Below, piece after piece: positions 23,141-34,365 of a stretch of 64,000 nucleotides of DNA (position 1 is its first letter; each line of letters opens with the position of its first letter). The notes below the pieces were generated by a model. The model ran no database searches and was not told the origin of the DNA. It was given only the letters and a program-made list of their open reading frames with translations. This DNA comes from Capra hircus (Eukaryota; Chordata; Mammalia; Artiodactyla; Bovidae), in assembly GCF_001704415.2 (NCBI RefSeq), contig NC_030811.1, positions 4,436,501 through 4,500,500 on the forward strand, given 5' to 3'. The translations under genes and the position numbers were made by a program.

Positions 23141-23223
23141 TTGGGTTGGCCAAAAGAAAACTCGTTTCAGGCGTTTTGAAAGATACTATGGAAAAACCCA
23201 AATGAACTTTTTGGCCAACCCAA
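23141..23223. mobile_element. mariner-type MITE hairpin (miRNA-like)
   Basis: An 83-bp palindromic element with ends TTGGGTTGGCCAAAAG and CTTTTTGGCCAACCCAA, inserted at TA (23139-23140; the right-hand copy is CA at 23224-23225). Such bovine mariner-derived hairpins are the known source of the bta-mir-2284/2285 microRNA families; the right arm here contains a miR-2285-like stretch AAACCCAAATGAACTTTTTG (23194-23213). Whether this copy is transcribed or processed is unknown. Confidence 0.88.
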
Positions 23224-23247
23224 CAAATTCCAATCTGAGGACTGGAG

Positions 23248-23960
23248 GAAAGTGAAAGAGAAGAGTGAAAAAGTTGGCTTAAAACTCAGCATTCAGAAAA
23301 CTAAGATGATGGCATCACTTCATGGCAAATAGATGGGGAAACAATGGAAACAGTGACAGACTTTATTTTGGGGGGATGCAAAATCACTGAAAATGGTAAC
23401 TGCAGCCATGAAATTAAAAGACACTTGCTCTTTGGAAGAAAAGCTATGACCCACCTAGACAGCATATTAAAGAGCAGAGACATTACTTTGCCAACAAAGG
23501 TCCATCTAGTCAAAGTTATGGTTTTTCCAGTAGTCATGAATGGATGTGAGAGTTGGGCTATAAAGAAAGCTGAGCACCAAAGAATTGATGCTTTTGAACT
23601 GTGGTGTTGGAAAAGACTCTTGAGAGTCCCTTGGACTGCAAGGAGATCCAACCAGTTCATCCTAAAGGAAATCAGTCCTGAATGTTCATTGGAAGGACCG
23701 ATGCTGAAGCTGAAGCTCCAATACTTTGGCCACCTGATGGGAAGAGCTGACTCATTTGAAAAGACCCTGATGCTGGGAAAGATTGAGGGCAGGAGGAGAA
23801 GGGGAGGACAGAGGATGAGATGGTTGGATGTCATCATCAACTCGATGGACATGAGTCTGAGTAAGCTCTGGCAATTGGTGATGGACAGGGAGGCCTGGTG
23901 TGCTGCAGATCACAAAGAGGGGTCACAAAGAGTCGGACGTGACTGAGCAACTGAACTGAA
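23248..23960 (+). mobile_element. BovB LINE, 5'-truncated, 0.71 kb, exact TSD
   Basis: The plus-strand BovB 3' end from late RT to the CTGAACTGAACTGA tail. A 13-bp exact direct repeat CTGAGGACTGGAG flanks it at 23235-23247 and 23961-23973, so the insertion broke the ERVL LTR. Confidence 0.96.
23344..23946 (+). pseudogene. BovB C-terminal domain ORF, 200 codons
   Basis: An open frame covers the region after the RT catalytic core: the GCESWAIKKAEHQRIDAFEL segment, the LLRVPWTARRSNQ segment and the arginine-rich stretch before the 3' end. No catalytic RT motifs are present because the element is 5'-truncated; the frame stays open simply because the copy is fairly young. Confidence 0.88.
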
Positions 23961-24209
23961 CTGAGGACTGGAGACAATGAAACACCCCCTCTCAACCAGT
24001 GAGGTGGGAAAGGGGTGCAAATTCTTCCTTTGTTCACTTTTGTTCACTTCAGGCCCTCAGTGAACCAGGAGAGGACCACCCACACTGGGGAGAGTCCGCT
24101 GATTCAAATGCTAATCTCATCCAGAAAGACTCTCAGACAAAGCCAGAAATAACCTTTGATCTGGGTGCCCGATGGTCAGTCACGTTGACTCGCACAATGA
24201 GCCATCACA

Positions 24210-24529
24210 CAGACCCCCTGAAAGTCATGCAGCCGGGGCACTAAATCCCTGTGACTGTCTCCCTTGGACTTGCTCCTTGTGAGACGACCCCAAGACTGTT
24301 GGGGGGCTCTGTCCCATGGCTAACACACTGAGCTGCTCTGGTTCAACACACCTTACAGGTGGGGTTTTGGGGAACAGGTAGCTGACAGCCTTTGTATCCC
24401 TTCAACACACAGCAAACTGAACTCACACCTCACATACAGATGTGACCTTCGCTTATGAAACCACCCTTGAGGTATGAATTTTCTCTCTTAAGTTCAGTCT
24501 ACGCTCTAACTCCTTGGTCCATGGGAATT
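24210..24529. other. single-copy DNA
   Basis: Nothing recognised. Confidence 0.4.
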
Positions 24530-24930
24530 TGATCGGCTTCCAGTTTTTTCACATTATGAATTATGCTGCTATAGATATGACTGTACACGTCTTCCAGTGT
24601 GTATGTCAAAGAAATTTTCTTGATTATGTACCTAGGGATAAGATAGCTTCTGATCACAAGGCCTGCAAATGTCCGGCTTACAAGAAAACATGAATATTTT
24701 TAAAACAATTGTCCTAGAAAATGTTCCCACCAGTAATGAGTACGACAAGTTCTTGGCTCAAATCCTTTCAACCATTTAATAGTATCAACTTCCTTCACTT
24801 TGGCAACCTGATCAATAATGCAATGGAATATGTCTTCTATTTTTATAGGCCAGTTCTTTTCCCCTTACAGTAAAATGCCCATCCATGTTTTTTGCCCAAT
24901 TTTTATCTATTGCTTTTTGTTTTATAAATG
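24530..24930 (-). mobile_element. possible old L1 3' region
   Basis: Phrases such as TTGATCGGCTTCCAGTTTTT, GAATTATGCTGCTATAGATA, AATGTTCCCACCAGTAATGA and CCCATCCATGTTTTTTGCCC follow the order of a decayed minus-strand L1/HAL1 3' half. Confidence 0.5.
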
Positions 24931-26045
24931 TTTTTATGTATTCTGATGATATTAAGGAAATGTTTTATAAAATGTTTTAATATATTCTGATAATAATATA
25001 TCATCATGTGATATTGATAATTATATCTGATAATAATCAGTTTACTATGTGTGTTCCAAATATCTTCTCAGTTTGTGTGGGGTTTTTTTCATTTTTGTTA
25101 TGCTTTTAAATAAACAAATTATTAATGTTAGTAATAAGTAAAATTATTAAATAATTAAATAAATGTAATAAATAAACAAATTAAATAATTAAATGCATCA
25201 TTCCTTTGATTCATAGTGAGCATTTCTGGATTTTGTTTAAAAAAAAACTTTACCCTAAACAAGGTAAAGAAGATATTGTATTGCACTTTTTGTTTTCAAA
25301 AATTTTAAACAGTGCCACAGTAAAAGGTTAGTCCTTTTACGTGTGATGAGTGGAGACAAGGAGCCATACAGGAATGAGAATTCCACTGCCCACTGGGGAC
25401 CCACAGGGAGTCTCAACTGTCTCTTTCAGAGGTGAAGTATGAATTGAACTTGTCTTAAAGCCACAAACAAACCGAAGGGAGGACCCCTGACAAGAGCTGA
25501 TGGTCTCCTGCCTGATCCTCCCAGGTGGGATCTGTGTGACCACGCAGCTCTGCTTTTACCAAAGACGGCTTGATTCATGCCTGAAGGAACACTGTCTCCC
25601 CAAATCTCCGCTCCAAGCTGCATCTGGAATGTGAAATCCTACAAAACCAGCCAACCTGTCAAAGCATCACCAAACAGCTCTGTGTGCAATACTGCCACCA
25701 TGTGGTCACAGGGAGCGATGCACGGGAAGCGGGACTCGGCCCGCGGTTTCCTAAGGCGTCCTGAAAGTAACATCACAGGTTACAGCTGCGATGTCGCCTT
25801 CCTGGGACCCGCAGAGAGAGCACACGTCAGAGCAGGAGAGGAAGGAAGACGGGTCTATCCCATCCCCCGGCCTACTCCCGTCTTCTGTTTGCAATCGGTC
25901 AACATCCATCTAGTGGGGAATTAACCCTTCTGCACACACTTGTCACCTGATCTGGCTGCTCTGGGCCACCTCAGATACAGGGGAGACAGGAGGAGCCAGA
26001 AGCACGGGCCTTGCTCTTGGAGGGACAGCTGCGACAAACACGCAT
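24931..26045. other. AT-rich then single-copy DNA
   Basis: 25095-25200 is low-complexity TAAATAATTAAAT sequence. The rest has no recognised gene or repeat; 25577-25924 plus is a domainless open frame. Confidence 0.5.
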
Positions 26046-26527
26046 TGAAAGGCAGGGACATCACTTTGCCGACAAAGGTCCGTCTAGTCAAAGCTATGGT
26101 TTTCCAGCAGCCATGGATGGATGTGAGAGTTGGACCATAAAGAAGACTGACCCGAAAGAATTGATGCTTTTGAACTGTGTGTTGGAGAAGACTCTTGAGA
26201 GTCCCTTGGACTGCAAGAGGTTCAAATCAGTTCATCTTAAAGGAAATCAGTCCTGAATATTCATTGGAAAGACTGATGCTGAAGCTGAAACTCCAATACT
26301 TTGGCCACCTGATGCGAAGAGCTGACTCATTGGAAAAGACCTTGGTGCTGGAAGGATTGAAGGTGGGAGGAGAAGGGGACGACAGAGGATGAAATGGTTG
26401 GATGGCATCCCCGACTCAAAGGACATGCGTCTGAGCAGGCTCCCGGAGATGGTGATGGACAGGGAAGTCTGGTGAGCGGCAGTCCGTGGGGTTGCAAAGA
26501 GTCGGACACGATTTGAGTGACTGAACA
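26046..26527 (+). mobile_element. BovB LINE 3' fragment
   Basis: Plus-strand BovB 3' end from GGCAGGGACATCACTTTGCC to the GACTGAACAG end. Single-base losses break the frame (for example in GAACTGTGTGTTGGAG near 26180). Confidence 0.93.
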
Positions 26528-26546
26528 GCAGCAGCAAGTTGCCTTG

Positions 26547-26803
26547 AGGGCTTCCTAGGCAGCTCAGTGGTAATGAACCCACCAGCCAATGCCAGGGACA
26601 CGGGTTTGATCCCTGGCCCAGGAAGACCCCACATGCTGTGGGCCGACTAAACCTGTGCAGCACAGCTACTGAGGCCTGCGTGCCTAGAGCCCACGGAGAA
26701 GCTCAGGCACCGTAACCAGAGAGTAGCCCCTGCTGGCTGCAACTAGAGAAAGTCCTCGCAGCAACAGACGCCCAGCACAGCCAAAACTAAATCAATAAAT
26801 AAC
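26547..26803 (+). mobile_element. CHR-1-type SINE
   Basis: GGGCTTCCTAGGCAGCTCAG head, GGTTTGATCCCTGGCCCAGG box and a long body with AACTAGAGAAAGTCCTCGC, ending in AAATCAATAAATAAC. Confidence 0.9.
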
Positions 26804-26818
26804 TTTTTAAAGTAGTGT

Positions 26819-27040
26819 CCAGGCATACAAAGTCATTTCAGTTGTGTGTGACTCTGCAACCCTATGGACTGTAGGCCACTAGGCTCCTCTGTCCGTGGGG
26901 ATTCTCCAAACAAGAATACTGGAGTGGGTTGCCATGCCCCCTTCCAGGGGATCTTCCTGACCCAGGAGATTAAACCCGTGTCTCCTGCAGCTCCTTCATT
27001 GCAGGCATATTCTTTACTGCTGAGCCACTGGGGAGGCCCT
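26819..27040 (-). mobile_element. Bov-tA SINE, exact TSD
   Basis: Complete reverse unit with a 9-bp exact target duplication AAGTAGTGT at 26810-26818 and 27041-27049. It contains a small internal duplication, CTCCTGCAGCTCCTTCATTG, in the reverse tRNA-like head. Confidence 0.95.
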
Positions 27041-27049
27041 AAGTAGTGT

Positions 27050-27589
27050 ACTCTTACCTAGTTTTAAAAAAATTGAACGTGTATGAAGTAGAAAGTGACT
27101 ATGATCAAGTTTTCATATGCTGGGTATTGAGTCCTAACAAATGTGGGATATGCTTTGATTTTTGCAAAAGAAACATTTACCCATGACTGCTTACAACAGT
27201 CAATTCTGCAGCCAGAAAACAAAACATATGAATCCATCGCTCTTCAACCTGTAGCAGGCCATCAGTCACTGCCCCAGTCATGCAATGCACCTCCTGGAGA
27301 AATCCCACCTCCTTAAAGTCAGCGCGTCCACAAGCTACCCTAGCTAGCACAACGCTCACAGGGATGGCTCATCTGCAGGATGGGCCTGGGTGTTGGGCAG
27401 AAAGACTCGCAAATCAAGCACACAGAGCTCATCGAGAAAGGGCTGGGAATCACTTCCCAGAGAGTCAGAAGGACCAAGTGCAGGTCTTTGGATTTTTCAG
27501 AAATACAGCTGGGAAGCGGTTCCTGGATCTTGCAGAGATCTGGGCAGAAAGTAGGGTGGAGTTGTGTGGGGCAGACTATAGGCATCTGC
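27050..27589. other. single-copy DNA
   Basis: No exon or repeat recognised. Confidence 0.4.
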
Positions 27590-27764
27590 TTTGCTGGCGG
27601 CCGGGGATAAAGAGTCCGCCTGCAAGGTGGGAGGCCTGGGTTCCATCCCTGGATCGGGAAGATCCCCGGGGGAAGGGCATGGCAACCCAGTCCAGTATTC
27701 TTGCCTGGAGAATCCCATGGACAGAGCAGCCTGGGGGGCTCATGGTGAGCCATGAGAGCTCACA
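27590..27764 (+). mobile_element. Bov-tA SINE with (CA)n tail
   Basis: Diverged head, then CTGGGTTCCATCCCTGGATC, GGCATGGCAACCCAGTCCAG and CATGGACAGAGCAGCCTGG; the 3' end decays into a CACACACACA run. GGCATCTG occurs on both sides and may be a target duplication. Confidence 0.88.
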
Positions 27765-28041
27765 CACACACACACGGGCATCTGGGCCCATGAGAGGAGC
27801 CCAGACCCCTGCTCATGGACCACATCAATGAACCTGGGCTAATGTAACACGTACTCGGCGTGCTGGGACTAGAGGAAGGCCCCCTTTCAAGGTGACCGGA
27901 CTGCTCCACGGGATTCAGAGCACTTCCTCTGGTCTATGTGTCTCAGGGGCCAACCCCCCTGGGCAGACCCTTAGGCCTGATTAGTGGGTGCTGGGGATAA
28001 CCCAGGACAAGCAGGTCCTCTCCCCACTGTCCTGCCCACCT

Positions 28042-28165
28042 CCCAGCAGTTCACATGTGAAGACACTCAGGTTCTAAAAGGTGACGCTTCTCCCCCAAGG
28101 TCATCCAACTACCAAGTGGAGGGGGGCACTCAGAGCCAGTTCTGATTGCAGTGGCGCCCCTGCTG
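28042..28165 (+). repeat. MIR SINE fragment
   Basis: The core AGGTCATCCAACTACCAAGT and GCACTCAGAGCCAGTTCTGA matches the MIR region that normally reads as a cleared-lane 'aaggtcacacagctagtaagtgg' type segment. Old and diverged. Confidence 0.6.
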
Positions 28166-28213
28166 GTCAGCGACTGAGCCAGCAAGAGGCTAAACCCACG
28201 CCCATGCGTGGAA

Positions 28214-28393
28214 CAGACAGCTAGTGGGAGCTGCTGTATGGCACGGGGAACTCTGCTTGGTGCTCTGTGATGACCTAGAGGTCGTAGGAGAGGTGGGACG
28301 GGGAGGGTGGGATGAGACTCAAGAGGAGAGGATATTTGTGTACGTATGGCCGATTCACTTTTTTGTACAGCAGAAACTAATGCAATAATACTG
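28214..28393 (+). mobile_element. L1 3' end (artiodactyl)
   Basis: Plus-strand L1 end: AGCTAGTGGGAGCTGCTGTA, GGTGCTCTGTGATGACCTAG, GGCCGATTCACTTTTTTGTA and CAGCAGAAACTAATGCAATA. The copy is 5'-truncated, and a T run follows where an A tail is expected. Confidence 0.88.
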
Positions 28394-31300
28394 CAATTTT
28401 TTTTTTTTTAATGACTGGGAAAACGGTGGGTCAGAACATGTCAGATGTTGAAACGCCAGCTAGAGTTTTATAAATTTGAAATCAAGTTTCAATGCAGATG
28501 TTAGTCATCGGTTCTGGTTTCCTCTAGTACATTGTATGGAAAAGCCTGGAGTGTGAGGCTGCTGGGGTGGGTAGACCTCTCAGCCACCCTAACTCGGATA
28601 GCCTGTAACAGCCTTTGATTCCATCTCAAAGCCCAGGGTCCCTGATGGCTGAATCTAATATCCTCATCGTCACAGAGGCCTAATTAAATGCCCTCAGCCC
28701 ACAGCGTCCACACAGCATTCAAAGACAGCCGCCCAGTGCCCGCGTCCAGCCCGTCAGAGTCTGGAGAAGGGCGCGAGAAGGAACCCTAACACACGCTGGG
28801 TCATTGTCATGCGTAACAGGGAAGAGAGGAAAGAAGACCGCTGATTGAGAGATGCTTAGATCGTCAGGATGTTTGGGAGACAGTGCTGAAAGTGTGTTTT
28901 CAGAGAGCGTTCTGTTTGGATGTTTTCAAAGCTTTCCTTGAAGCTGGTCAAGACACAGAGCTATTTGCATCCTGAATGTAAAACAATGGCCCTCGCGCTC
29001 CGTCAATAGACAACTCCTGGGAAGCGATCTGACATTATCCTGATGTCTGTGTGCGTCCTCTCCCTGGGAAGGGCACCTGCTCTCAGGGAAGAGGGGACAT
29101 GGTTCGCGGACCCCTAGTTAGGATGATGAACAGATGAATCAGAAGAAAGCCACGGCCCTGGCGCCTGGTCACTGCAAAGTCTGGAGCTTCCACTAGTTGG
29201 GGGATACGTGTCCTCAACAGGCCACCTGGGAAAGAGACACACAAGACTCAGCACCAGGAACTGGACGCAGAGGGAAAAGGAAAAGGCCGAGGCCAGGTTA
29301 GGCTCCTGGGCAGGACCAGGAAAAGAGGAGGAGAGTGACTAGGTCCAGTCAGCTTTCCAGCTTGGGACGCCTGGAAAGGCTTCCATTCGTTCTTAGAGAG
29401 GATGACCAAATAATACCTGGGAGACACTTCCGAGAGCAGGAGGAGGTGCTGTGTGATCCCCTGAACCAAAGCCATCCAGCACAAGTCTGGCCCCAAGGCA
29501 CCCTCCTGACCCATCTCCTCTGCCTGGCAAACAGAGGCCATGGGGATCCGACTGCACACTCCTGTCCTCGGCCTCAGGCTGCTCTCCTGCTCATCCTGAT
29601 AACTAAATGCAGCCCACTTCCCCTCCTGCCAAACCCTCACACCCATGTGCCCACACAGGCATGCACACACCCCTGCACACACACGCACACACTCGCTGCA
29701 GTGCTTGCTGGCACATCCTTCTGAGCCATCCAAGCCTGTCCAAGTCTCCCTCGCTCTTCACGGGAGATCAAGTCCCTCCCAACATCCACGCATTTGCCTT
29801 CAACGGCAGAGCTCTGAGATTTCAAAGAATGCTAAAGGACTTCAATGCTTTGATGTTCAGCTCCCAAACCTACAAAGATGGGAGGAAGGAGAGTCAGCAA
29901 GGGAGGAACGCAGGAGGTGGTGGAGACAGCCAGCCTTTCCTCTCCTGCAGGCTGTCAACACCACTTCCATCCCCTGCGTGCCAGTCCTCACAGCGGCAGG
30001 TAGCTGGACGAGAAGGCAGCCCACCAACCTTCTCCACTCATCAGGCCCCCCATCCCACATGCATCCTGGCAGGATTCTGGCAGTCATAGGAGCCCCCTTT
30101 CCCAGTCCCCACTCACCCTTGTTTTGCATCGACTGAGCCTCAAGTCAAGAGCCCATGTGGCCAGGACCCTCCTGACCTCAGACCCACTCTTGTCCTCTGA
30201 AACGGGCTGGATCCACCCACCAGACCTGCCTCTGGAGGTGTCAGGGGAACAAAACAAAAGCATAGATGATGCAAAGGCAATTTCCCTGCAGCATAGTCTT
30301 CTGGGCTGAGATGCTGACCGTCAGCCTGTCTACCCTCTCCTCCCGCTCCTGGCTGCAGCCACAGGAGGCACCCAGGATGCCAGGGGCAGGGAGGGCAGCT
30401 CCTGGTCACTTTGGGCTGGAGACTTTGATGGTGGCCAGCCCAGACTTGGCAGGTAAAGAATGAAGCTGGCATTTGAGCCAGACCAAACGTGGCATTGGAG
30501 ACAAACAAGGTAGTCTTGAAAACTCCAAAATCTAACCTGCATGGATCTCTCAGTGCTGCTCTGCAGGTGGCTTTCCTCTCCAGAGCTTCTTCTCCCCAGT
30601 GATCATAAATCCATTTTAAGTTCCTACAATCCTGCCTGCCACGCTTGAAGGAAAAGCCTGGAATGGACTGTCACATCCCACCCAAATGAGCTCTCCGCAG
30701 AGCCCACCCACGTGCAGCATTAAGCAAACTCGGCCCTTGATGGCGAGAGTTAAGTAATATTTATCCCCTCACAATTGCTTTCAATTTGCAAATTGGATCT
30801 AAATGACTTTCAAGAGGCTGATCACTTCTGAGGGTTGTAGAGCCCCTGTTGCTGAATCCTTACATTTTCCAAAATACTGAACGTAATTAAGTTCTGTGCG
30901 GAGAGCAGCTCAGTTACCCGCTTGGGTCCCTTATGACTCAGCGTGAGGCTAGAAAGCTGAAGGTTTGGATGTTTGTTCCCAAATCATCTTGTGTCTATAG
31001 CAAGCAGGTCAACACAGTGGCATAACCTGGTCTTTTCTTCAGACCAGATGCAGAGACTGATCTTTGCATTTTCAGCAATGCCTGGATTCCTCCGAGGACA
31101 GGCCTCCTAGTCTGCGATGAATGAACAGAGGAGGGATCTCCCACAGGAGGCTCGGGAGGGGAGCAAGGTCAGTCTTCCACTCTCCCGGGGCCGTGACCTC
31201 CCTACTGTTGTGTCTTAGACGGAAGAGGCATCCTACCCGCTGGTGCCAGGCGCCCATCCTCACGTCCCCTCAGAGATGCTGCCTGGTCCTGCTTCTGGAC

Positions 31301-31652
31301 CACCATCCAATCTTGCCTTCCACCACCAAAGAGCCTCCGTGGAGTCACATTTCCGGTCCCCTCGATCCTCTTCCTGAATGTTAATGACGGTGAGGTGGGT
31401 GTGCTCACCTCATTCCCTCTGTGATAACCTTTTGCACAAACTTCGATTTTACCCTCTGCATTTACTTGCCCAAGGCCAGAGAGGGACTGGAACTTTAGAC
31501 TCCCAGGCACTTACAAAGCTGGGAGCAGCAGGCGTGGAGGTGATTACAGGCATGGCCTTGAGAAGAAGCAAGAAGAGCTTTAAATGCAGAAATTGAGAGA
31601 GGAGAAAAATGAAAGTCGGAAATGAAAACCAAGGGAACCAGACGTGAAGTTA
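28394..31652. other. longest single-copy stretch, possible regulatory DNA
   Basis: No transposable element was recognised across 3.2 kb, unusual for this window. No exon was recognised either: the open frames (29248-29733 minus, 29607-30136 plus, 30140-30508 minus) overlap one another on both strands and follow GC content. Within it lie an octamer/SOX motif pair (28963-28989), a CA-rich patch (29640-29700) and an AT-rich segment with a perfect 14-bp palindrome (30782-30795). Confidence 0.5.
28963..28989 (+). promoter_or_regulatory. octamer plus SOX-like motif pair
   Basis: An exact POU octamer ATTTGCAT (28963-28970) lies 11 bases before AACAATGG (28982-28989), a SOX-type core, in repeat-free DNA. 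The motifs are seen; regulatory function is only inferred. Confidence 0.25.
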
Positions 31653-31662
31653 GAAGACAGAG

Positions 31663-31851
31663 CATGAGGACTTTCCTGGTGGTGCAGCGGTTAAGACTTT
31701 GCCTTCCAATGCAGGGGACGCAAATTCAAACCTTGGTCAGGAAGCTAAGATCCCACGTGCCTTGCAGCCAAAAACCCAAAACATACAACAAGTAATATTG
31801 TAACAGATCCAATGAAGACTTTAAAAATGGGCCACATCAATCATAAAAATT
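31663..31851 (+). mobile_element. CHR-2-type SINE, exact TSD
   Basis: GGACTTTCCTGGTGGTGCAG head and the tail with TAATATTGTAACAGATCC and GACTTTAAAAATGGGCCACA. The 10-bp target duplication GAAGACAGAG is exact at 31653-31662 and 31852-31861. Confidence 0.95.
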
Positions 31852-31861
31852 GAAGACAGAG

Positions 31862-32541
31862 GATCCCCTGAGAGCCTGCTGCTAAATCCTCAGAGCATCT
31901 TCACAAAGGGGCTTAACAGCAAGGCCAGGGGAAATGCGATTCATGGGGGCTCCCAGGCAGAGCTGTGATACCTCCCCGTGAATGATAGTGAATGGAAACC
32001 TACAATGGCTGGCGAATTCTCTGCATAAAGCTGGCTCCTACTCACCATTGTCAAAGGGCCAGGCAGGCCGGAGGCCTGTGAGTTCTGAGAGTGGGAGAGG
32101 AGAGGGGCACAGGTACCCCTCCCGTGAAATAGGCACTCAGATGACCCTGGAAGCACATCAAAGGCAGCGTAAGGGACACTTGCCTACCAGGAACTAGCCC
32201 TGACGCATGGGTCCAAGAGACAGGAAGAAGAGAAGTGACTGCTCAGGGGACCAGGATTCCGTCATCAGAACCACAGAAAGCCAGAAGCTGCCTGCGTTAT
32301 CTGGCCCAAACCCCTTCTTTATTTAATAGATGGGAGAGAGAACTAGTTAGACAAGGATACTTGGAAGGTAAGATGAGACGTTACCCAACATCACCCATTG
32401 GAAAAATGCAAGAGGAATACAGACCTCTTGTTACACAGCTCATGACAGCCCCTCTTGTTATCCAGCTCATGACAGCCCCTCTTGTGAACTTTTATTCCAC
32501 TTTGGGTAAAATCTATCAAGACACCGAAAATTATCACCATT
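31862..32541. other. single-copy DNA with a short tandem repeat
   Basis: Contains a weak MIR-like stretch at about 32255-32400 (ATCTGGCCCAAACCCC, AATAGATGGGAG) and a tandem repeat at 32424-32484. No exon recognised. Confidence 0.45.
32424..32484. repeat. 27-bp tandem repeat, about 2.3 copies
   Basis: The unit CCTCTTGTTACAC plus AGCTCATGACAGCC is repeated (CCTCTTGTTATCC, AGCTCATGACAGCC) and followed by a partial third CCTCTTGT. Copies differ at two bases. Confidence 0.9.
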
Positions 32542-32606
32542 AGGATAAAGCCCTGAAACCATACTCACAGAAAACTAGTCAATCTAATCACACTAGGACC
32601 ACAGCC

Positions 32607-34359
32607 TTGTCTAACTCAATGAAACCAAGCCATGGCCACAGGGCAACCCAAGACGGGCGGGTCATGGTGAAGAGGTCTGACAGAATGTGGTCCACTGGAG
32701 AAGGGAATGGCAAGCCACTTCAGTATTCTTGCCTTGAGAACACCAAGAACAGTATGAAAAGGCAAAATGATACGATACCAAAAGAGGAACTCCCCAGGTC
32801 AGTAGGTGCCCAATATGCTACTGGAGATCAGTGGAGAAATAACTCCAGAAAGAATGAAGGGATGGAGCCAAAGCAAAAACAATATCCAGTTGTGGATATG
32901 ACTGGTGATAGAAGCAAGGTCCGATGCTGTAAAGAGCAATATTGCATAGGAACCTGAAATGTCAGGTCCATGAATCAAGGCAAATTGGAAGTGGTCAAAC
33001 AAGAGATGGCAAGGGTGAACGTCGACATTCTAGGAATCATTGAACTAAAATGGACTGGAATGGGTGAATTTAACTCAGATGACCATTATGTCTACTACTG
33101 CAGGCAGGAATCCCTCAGAAGAAATGGAGTAGCCATCATGGTCAACAAAGAGTCCGAAATGCAGTACTTGGATGCAATCTCAAAAACGACAGAACGATCT
33201 CTGTTCATTTCCAAGGCAAACCATTCAATATCACAGTAATCCAAATCTGTGCCCCAACCAGTAACGCTGAAGAAGCTGAAGTTGAACAGTTTTATGAAGA
33301 CCTACAAGATTTTTTAGAACTAACACCCAAAAAAGATGACCTTTGCATTATAGGGGACTGGAATGCAAAAGTAGGAAGTCAAGAAACACCTTCAGTAACA
33401 GGCAAATTTGGCCTTGGAATGCGGAATGAAGCAGGGCAAAAACTAATAAAGTTTTGCCAAGAAAATGCACTGGTCATAGCAAACACCCTCTTCCAACAAC
33501 ACAAGAGAAGACTCTACACATGGACATCACCAGATGGTCAACACCGAAATCAGATTGATTATATTCTTTGCAGCCAAAGATGGAGAAGCTGTATACAGTC
33601 AACAAAAACAAGACCAGGAGCTGACTGTGGCTCAGATCATGAACTCCTTATTACCAAATTCAGACTCAAATTGAAGAAAATAGGGAAAACCACTAGACCA
33701 TTCAGGTATGACCTAAATCAAATCCCTTATGATTATACAGTGGAAGTGAGAAATAGATTTAAGGGCCTAGATCTGATAGATAGAGTGCCTGATGAACTAT
33801 GGACTGAGGTTTGTGACATTGTACAGGAGACAGGGATCAAGATCATCCCCATGGAAAAGAAATGCAAAAAAAACAAAATGGCTGTCTGGGGAGGCCTTAC
33901 AAATAGCTGAGAAAGGAGAGAGGCAAAAAGCAAAGGAGATAAGGAAAGGTATAAGCATCTGAATGCAGAGTTCCAAAGAATAGCAAGGAGAGATAAGAAA
34001 GCCTCCCTCAGCAATCAATGCAAAGAAATAGAGGAAAAGAACAGAATGGGAAAGACTAGAGATCTCTTCAAGAAAATTAGAGATACCAAGGGAACATTTC
34101 ATGCAAAGATGGGCTCGATAAAGGACAGAAATGGTATGGACCTAACAGAACAGAAGATATTAAGAAGAGGTGGCAAGAATACACAGAAGAGCTGTACAAA
34201 AAAGATCTTCATGACCCAGATAATCATGATGATGGGATCACTCATCTAGAGCCAGACATCTTGGAAAGTGAAGTCAAGTGGGCCTTAGAAAGCATCACTA
34301 CGAACAAAGCTAGTGGAGGTGATGGAATTCCAGTGGAGCTATTTCAAATCCTGAAATAG
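32607..34359 (+). pseudogene. BovB endonuclease and linker region, broken
   Basis: Pieces of the APE-type endonuclease and Lys/Arg-rich linker follow each other in several frames: 32607-32957 (N-terminal leader), 32970-33239 (with MARVNVDILG and RRNGVAIMVN), then GDWNAKVGSQ near 33355-33385 and 33419-33910 (with the catalytic-region motif GSDHELL near 33627). The in-frame stop at 32955-32957 replaces a Trp just before the endonuclease; a TAG at 34357-34359 precedes the intact RT frame. Confidence 0.9.
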
Positions 34360-34365
34360 GATGCT

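Larger units (their letters stand above)
22878..24209 (-). mobile_element. ERVL LTR (MLT2-like), split by two insertions
   Basis: An old ERVL-type LTR on the minus strand is spread over 22878-23140, 23224-23247 and 23961-24209. Plus-strand landmarks are TATTAGTCAGGGTTCTCCAG at one end, ATTACGGAAGCTGAGAAGG inside, AAATGCTAATCTCATCCAGA, and the CCATCACA end. It contains a GACA/GATA microsatellite (22927-22965). A mariner-type hairpin and a BovB fragment interrupt it; joined in order, the three parts follow the LTR consensus. Confidence 0.8.

Noticed and set aside
29248..30508. Cluster of long frames on both strands as exons
   Set aside because: GC-rich DNA opens frames on both strands; no domain, no consistent frame, and no paired splice sites were recognised.
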